The notes under the pieces: model-generated
What the model was told of the DNA's origin: nothing
Seen by the model: the letters and a program-made list of their open reading frames with translations, nothing else
The model's database searches: none
Source: CAWAMR01 sp963783095
Lineage (GTDB): Bacteria; Planctomycetota; Planctomycetia; Gemmatales; Gemmataceae
Direction of reading: 5' to 3'
Assembly (NCBI GenBank): GCA_963783095.1
Contig: CAWAMR010000012.1
Location: 124,001-188,000 of the forward strand
DNA length: 64,000 nt
Translations under genes and position numbers: made by a program
In this document: positions 60,010 to 64,000 of the stretch, in pieces
How the letters are laid out: every line of letters starts with the position of its first letter
Numbering within the stretch: the stretch's first letter is position 1

Positions 60010-60381
60010 ATGAATATCTTGCTGTGGGTTCTACAGGTTATCGCCGCGCTTCTTTACGCAATGTCGGGCGTTATGAAAGTCTTCATGTTCGACAAGATCA
60101 GCGGGGATGTCCGGTCCTTTGCTGCATTGCCAAAGCAAGCTTGGATGGCCCTCGGCATCGTGGAACTCGTCTGCACGGTGGGGCTGATCGTTCCCGCAGC
60201 CTTCCACTGGCAGCCGGTGATCACTGTGGCGGCCGCCACGATCTTGGCGGTCGAGAGCCTCGTGTTCATCTGGGTACACGTCAAATACCGCGAGGTGACT
60301 CCTATCATTTTGAGCGGTGTGTTGGGCCTCCTCGTGGCGTTCATTGCTTACGGCCGAATGGTTCTCAGCCCGATCACCTGA
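60010..60381 (+). CDS. DoxX-like four-helix membrane protein
   Basis: A 123-aa protein. The ATG at 60010 has AAAGG upstream. Helices: NILLWVLQVIAALLYAMSGVMKVF, WMALGIVELVCTVGLIVPAAF, ITVAAATILAVESLVFIWVHVKY and IILSGVLGLLVAFIAYGRMV. The pattern A.L....G..K......LP...W....G..EL....GLI.P.....P is typical of DoxX and DoxX-like proteins, some of which join thiol-stress complexes. It is divergent from the lipid-gene cluster, with 200 bp between them that presumably hold both promoters. Confidence 0.75.
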   Translation: MNILLWVLQVIAALLYAMSGVMKVFMFDKISGDVRSFAALPKQAWMALGIVELVCTVGLIVPAAFHWQPVITVAAATILAVESLVFIWVHVKYREVTPIILSGVLGLLVAFIAYGRMVLSPIT

Positions 60382-60516
60382 CCGTCGGGCGAAAGGCACG
60401 GTCGGGAAGTGGGTTGGGAAGGATAGGTCAACAAGTGATCTGGCGCGGCGCATGATCCGTATCATGAAGAGGAGTGGCTCCCAGGCTCTTGCCATTCATC
60501 AGGAAAGGGGCAAATA

Positions 60517-60732
60517 ATGGAATTGGGAGGCGTGGTCCATAATGGGGTTATCGTGCCAGACAATGCGCAGGCGCTTGCAGAAAGGACGCGTGTGTGCATC
60601 GAGGCAGTCAAGGTTGATGAGCAACCGACATTTGGCCAGCTATTCGGCGACCTGGTTATCGCCTCATCCGATTTGCCGACCGACTTGGCTGCCCAGCACG
60701 AGCACTATCGACTGGGAAAACCGAAACGATGA
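60517..60732 (+). CDS. Antitoxin of the AF2212/DUF104-like type
   Basis: 71 aa: GGVVHNGVIVPDNAQALAERTRVCIEAVK, a short beta-barrel start common to AF2212-like antitoxins, then FGQLFGDLVIASSDLPTDLAAQHEHYRLGKPKR, the linker and toxin-binding helix usual in planctomycete VapB-type partners. AAAGGGG lies seven bases before the ATG. The expected VapC toxin gene downstream survives only as a short C-terminal remnant, so this antitoxin is orphaned. Confidence 0.75.
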   Translation: MELGGVVHNGVIVPDNAQALAERTRVCIEAVKVDEQPTFGQLFGDLVIASSDLPTDLAAQHEHYRLGKPKR

Positions 60733-60828
60733 CGGTACTTCGCGGTGATGAGCGGACGCGGACTGTCGGTAGCACTGACGGCGGACCACCATTTCGAGCA
60801 GGCCGGTTTTCGGGCCGTGTTCCAATAG
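60733..60828 (+). pseudogene. VapC (PIN) toxin remnant, last 31 codons
   Basis: Directly after the antitoxin stop, in the same frame, the sequence reads RYFAVMSGRGLSVALTADHHFEQAGFRAVFQ and stops at TAG. LSVALTADHHFEQAGF is the standard C-terminus of PIN-domain VapC toxins (AL.AD.HF..AGF..L). The whole N-terminal and central toxin, with its catalytic acids, is deleted, so no toxin can be made. Confidence 0.7.
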
Positions 60829-60893
60829 CACGCCGAAACGAGACCTCCTGAATTCGCTGAACCCAGGTTGGCGCGGTTCACTGCTTCGCCAGT

Positions 60894-61235
60894 TCAATTT
60901 TCCTTCACTTCTTCGATTGTGCCGCCCTCCTGCTGCTCCTTTTCACGCAGCTTTTTATTCTCGATCGTCAGCGAGATCGCGCGTGGAAGTAACAGCGTAT
61001 CCGCCACCAAACTGAAGGGCAGATCAATAACGCAAAACGGCTTGACGAGATATTTGGATTCGCCAACCTTGAGTTTTTCCCATTCTTCGCTACCGGTGAG
61101 GATGCAGTTAATATCCGTGCGGACCCCACCGTAGATCGGTTGGCATTTCGGATCGTTTTGCGCCACGTCCAAACAGGTTATCGTCCCGCATCCAGTGACG
61201 CTGACGAGGACAACCAAGAACAAAATACGCACCAT
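60894..61235 (-). CDS. YceK/YidQ-like small lipoprotein (DUF1375 type)
   Basis: A 113-aa protein from the ATG at 61235 (GGAGAGG upstream). The signal peptide MVRILFLVVLVSVTGCGTI ends in a lipobox (SVTGC), so the mature protein is a lipoprotein anchored at Cys-16. It continues YGGVRTDINCIL, then CVIDLPFSLVADTLLLPRAISLTIEN, which matches the YceK family pattern Y.G...D......D.P.S...DT..LP. The C-terminus is charged (KKLREKEQQEGG). YceK proteins are uncharacterised outer-membrane-associated lipoproteins. Longer in-frame starts read through a repeat region and are rejected. Confidence 0.85.
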   Translation of the reverse strand: MVRILFLVVLVSVTGCGTITCLDVAQNDPKCQPIYGGVRTDINCILTGSEEWEKLKVGESKYLVKPFCVIDLPFSLVADTLLLPRAISLTIENKKLREKEQQEGGTIEEVKEN

Positions 61236-61355
61236 CGCCGTGCCCTCTCCAAAGGATCGGGACAGCAATACTTTGAAGAGGCGAATTGTCAATTCCAGAT
61301 TGGAGCGATCAGAGCCGTAGTCTTCACGCTCCGCGCGTGTATCAGTTAAGCGAAA

Positions 61356-61483
61356 GGCGAGCGTCGAGGCGTAAGCTCGACGTGGACTGCCACCACTCGT
61401 GCGCTCATTTTTCGCCGGTAACCCAACCGCTGTATGGTGACTGTCCACGTCGAGCTTACGCCGCTTACGCCTCGACGCTCGCC
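61356..61483. repeat. Inverted repeat GGCGAGCGTCGAGGCGTAAG
   Basis: A left arm of about 32 bp (61356-61388) is complementary to 61443-61483; the right arm carries one extra 9-nt copy of GCTTACGCC. The spacer is about 54 nt. It lies in the 375-bp region between the divergent YceK-like and beta-propeller genes, which holds no gene I can support. Confidence 0.75.
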
Positions 61484-61610
61484 ATTGGCTAAACCCGACG
61501 CCGAAACGAGCTTGCATTTCTTGCCGGCTTCGCTTATGGAGCCTCGCCCGCCCATCTTATCGGCGGGTCGCGGAGCAATTTGTCCCCTTCTTGCGCTCGA
61601 GGATTTCGCT

Positions 61611-64000
61611 ATGCGAGCTGTGCATCGGATGTTGATTTCTTTCGCTGCCCTACTCGGGGTTTTCGTGCCCTCTTCGTTCGGTGCAGTTCGAGCGTTTCCC
61701 GAAGATTCCCCCATTCGGGCGCTTCAATTCGTGGACGAAAAAGAAGGCTGGGCCGCCGGCGATGATGGTATCGTCTTGCACACCATCGACGGCGGCAAGA
61801 CCTGGGAACGACAGTTCAGCGGCACTCGTGCCTCCTTCGCGGGCTGCATTTCATCACCCCCTATTCAGGCTGGCTCGTTGGGCGAATCGAACGCAAGAGC
61901 GGAGGGAGCGCCGGTATCGTTCTGACCACCACCAACGGCGGCCTGGAATGGAAAGAGATGAGTACCGAGAGCGTTCCGGGCCTGAATTACGTGCGTTTCT
62001 TCGATGACCGTAACGGCATCGCTTGCGGCGATGGCAGCGCTGTTTTCCCAACCGGCGTGTTTCAGACCAACGACAGCGGCAAATCCTGGAAGGCTATTCC
62101 CGGCAAGCGCTGTGGCTCCTGGCACGCAGGCGATTTTGCCGATGGGCAGACCGGCGCGATGGCCGGCACCTGGGGCCAAATGGCCACGTTGCGCGACGGC
62201 TATTTCGGCGCAGCAGATGTCGATCCTCTCGGCAATCGCAGCATCCTCGGCTTGAAAGTGATCGGCTCCCGGGCCGTTGCCGTGGGCCAGGGCGGATTGA
62301 TCCTCACCAGTGCGAAGAGCGCTGGTATGAAGTGGGGTTTTGCAGAACTGGGACTTTCTCACGAAACGCTCGCGAATATCGATTTTCATTCGGTTGCCGT
62401 GGTCGGCGAACACATCTGGGCGGTGGGCCGGCCTGGCAGTTTGATCGTTCATAGCGACGACTTCGGCAAGACCTGGCAGGTACAAAAGACGGGGCAGCAC
62501 CTGGCGTTGAATACCGTCCATTTCATCAACGAAAAGCAAGGCTGGGCGGCCGGGGAGATGGGAACCATCATCACTACTGTCGATGGCGGCAAGACCTGGA
62601 AGATTTGCCGGCAAAGCGCCGAGCGCGCTGCAGCGCTCTTCATCCATGCCCGCAGCAGCAATGTCCCTCTCGAAACGGTTGCCTGGCTGGGCGGGGAACA
62701 GGGTTATCTCACCGTCGGTTTACGCGTTACCTCGACCGATCTCACCTTGCCGAAAGCCAAGGACGCCTCGGACGCGGAGCGTGCCGGCAATCTTCTGCGC
62801 ACTTCCAAAGCGAACGAATCGACCGACCCTGAACGTCTGGTCGCCGCCATGCGAGCGGTGGGTGGTGCATCGGGCGAATCGATGTGGCAATTTCCCTTGC
62901 CGACCTATCAGAACGACTCCAGTGCCGAAGAACTTATCGGTCACTGGGATAGGCTGCACGGCGAACGGTCGACCGTGCAGCTATTGCGGCAACTGGTCCT
63001 TGCCATTCGGATCTGGCAGCCTGAATTGATCGTGACCGATTCACTTGCGGAACAACGGCAGACCGCGGAAACGATCGTCGTCGAAGCCGTCAAACAAGCC
63101 TTCAAAATGTCGGCCGACCCAAACGCTTTTCCCGAACAAATCGAAACGCTCAAGCTTTCGCCGTGGTCCGCAAAGAAGGCTTGCACGATGCTGAACAAGG
63201 CCGATATCACCGCAATCAAGTTGGATGCCTCGGTCACCGGTGCCCGGCTTGGCGATAGCGCCAAAGACGTCGCCGCGGACTGGATCCGGCTCCTTCAACC
63301 CGACCAAGTTATTCCGAATGCTCGATGGTTCCGCGTTCTCGTCGCGCGCATGAATGACGCCGCGACTCAGACGGAATTGATGCAGGGAATTTATCTTGCC
63401 GAGGGTGGACAGGCCCGACGAAAATTGCCGCCGTTGACTGAAATCGAGCAGCAAATGCAGCGCGAGCGCGAGAAGGCATTGCAACAGCAGCGAATCATGG
63501 AATCGTTGATTCGCGGCGAAGGCGGGCAGCTGGTCAAACCTGACCAGTTACTGGAACAACTCGGCACGCTGGGTAAGCAAATGCCGCCGGACGTCGCTGC
63601 GCGAGCGGCTTTCCTCGTCGCGACCGAATACGTCCGGATGGGTCAATGGCCGCTGGCATGCGAAGCGTTCATGCATCTGGTCGACAAATATCCCGCCGAT
63701 CCGCTGGCGATCGAGGGCTATCGTTGGCTGGTGCGCTACCATAGCAGTAGCGAAACCCGTCGCCGACAGGAATTGGGACAGTTCGCCGGATACGCCGTTA
63801 CGGAAATCCAGCTTGCCGATCCCAAATCGCAACAGGGACCGGTCATGCAAGGTATGGAGGCAATTCATTCCTGTTATACTGCCACGGTCGATCCGGCGGG
63901 ACTGGCGAAAAAGTGGTATGAGACCAGTCTCGCGCTCGAACCCAAACTGGCGGCACATGGGCCGTTGTTCAGCAAAGATCCGGCGATGCAGCTCTGTTTC
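61611..64000 (+). CDS. Secreted YCF48/BNR-type beta-propeller protein, 3'-partial, one frameshift
   Basis: Open to the right edge (about 797 codons visible). The ATG at 61611 follows GAGGA; signal peptide MLISFAALLGVFVPSSFGA. Propeller repeats of the YCF48/sialidase type: ALQFVDEKEGWAAGDDGIVLHTIDGGKTWERQ, a frame change near 61850, then LHFITPYSGWLVGRI, GIVLTTTNGGLEWKEM, GVFQTNDSGKSWKAI, VHSDDFGKTWQVQKT and VHFINEKQGWAAGEMGTIITTVDGGKTWK. After about residue 330 a long helical region begins (PEQIETLKLSPWSAKKACTML, QQMQREREKALQQQRIMES, LACEAFMHLVDKYPADPLAIEGYRWLV) that looks TPR-like. YCF48 proteins assist assembly of membrane complexes in phototrophs; in planctomycetes the role is unknown. Confidence 0.85.

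Noticed and set aside
61236..61517. N-terminal extension of the YceK-like lipoprotein
   Set aside because: It runs through an inverted repeat; the signal peptide with lipobox and a Shine-Dalgarno sequence identify the ATG at 61235 as the start.

Overview
The window looks like chromosomal DNA of a planctomycete, most like the Gemmataceae. The markers are a Tat-type DUF1501 protein, several secreted WD40 proteins with a short HEAT-like tail, a Uma2-family protein, a DUF4214 protein, DUF5684 membrane proteins, a surface protein with an N-terminal LEQLE...REVPSA-type segment, and a Ser/Thr kinase with a transmembrane helix and an extracytoplasmic domain. Base composition is moderate, with GC-richer genes (gnd, acs, the radical SAM gene) that carry the most broken frames. 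About half of the long genes are interrupted by single-base frame changes while family motifs continue in another frame. I treat these mostly as sequencing or assembly indels and annotate each as one gene over its full extent.

Layout. 1-5 kb: GH15 glycosidase, DUF1264 protein, D-threonine-aldolase-like PLP enzyme, secreted alpha/beta hydrolase. 5-13 kb: 6-phosphogluconate dehydrogenase, WD40/HEAT protein, Uma2 protein, a TPR-like planctomycete protein, DUF1501 protein. 13-16 kb: a small nuclease cluster (DUF1016/YhcG PD-(D/E)XK protein and an Mrr-like protein) bracketed by copies of a degenerate gene tail. 16-31 kb: rimO with a coupled 85-aa gene, DUF4214 protein, amidohydrolase, choice-of-anchor surface protein, hemW-like gene, FAH-family hydrolase, SDR, MATE exporter, two tandem DUF5684 genes and acs. 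30.7-39.5 kb: three tandem paralogous WD40 genes of about 970 codons each. 39.5-47 kb: a thioredoxin-like membrane protein, a multidomain Ser/Thr kinase, ligA and a HEAT/LecA-like secreted protein.

47-61 kb is the accessory part. It holds a DNA methyltransferase without a visible nuclease partner, a truncated PIN-domain gene overlapping an unrecognised 272-aa gene, an hsdR-hsdS deletion scar, two 1028-bp IS5-family copies flanking a glycosyltransferase and a DegT aminotransferase, a decayed vapBC pair, and a four-gene co-directional set: two 48-49-aa membrane proteins, a radical SAM protein resembling tetraether lipid synthase (Tes), and an Lgt-like membrane protein overlapping it by 4 bp. 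That last set is my best candidate for an undescribed system, probably a lipid-modification module. The window ends inside a secreted YCF48/BNR-type beta-propeller protein.

Many genes are followed by long stem-loops with 20-33-bp arms whose sequences are unrelated to one another, or by arrays of the word TCACCTTG and its complement. I found no tRNA, rRNA or CRISPR array.
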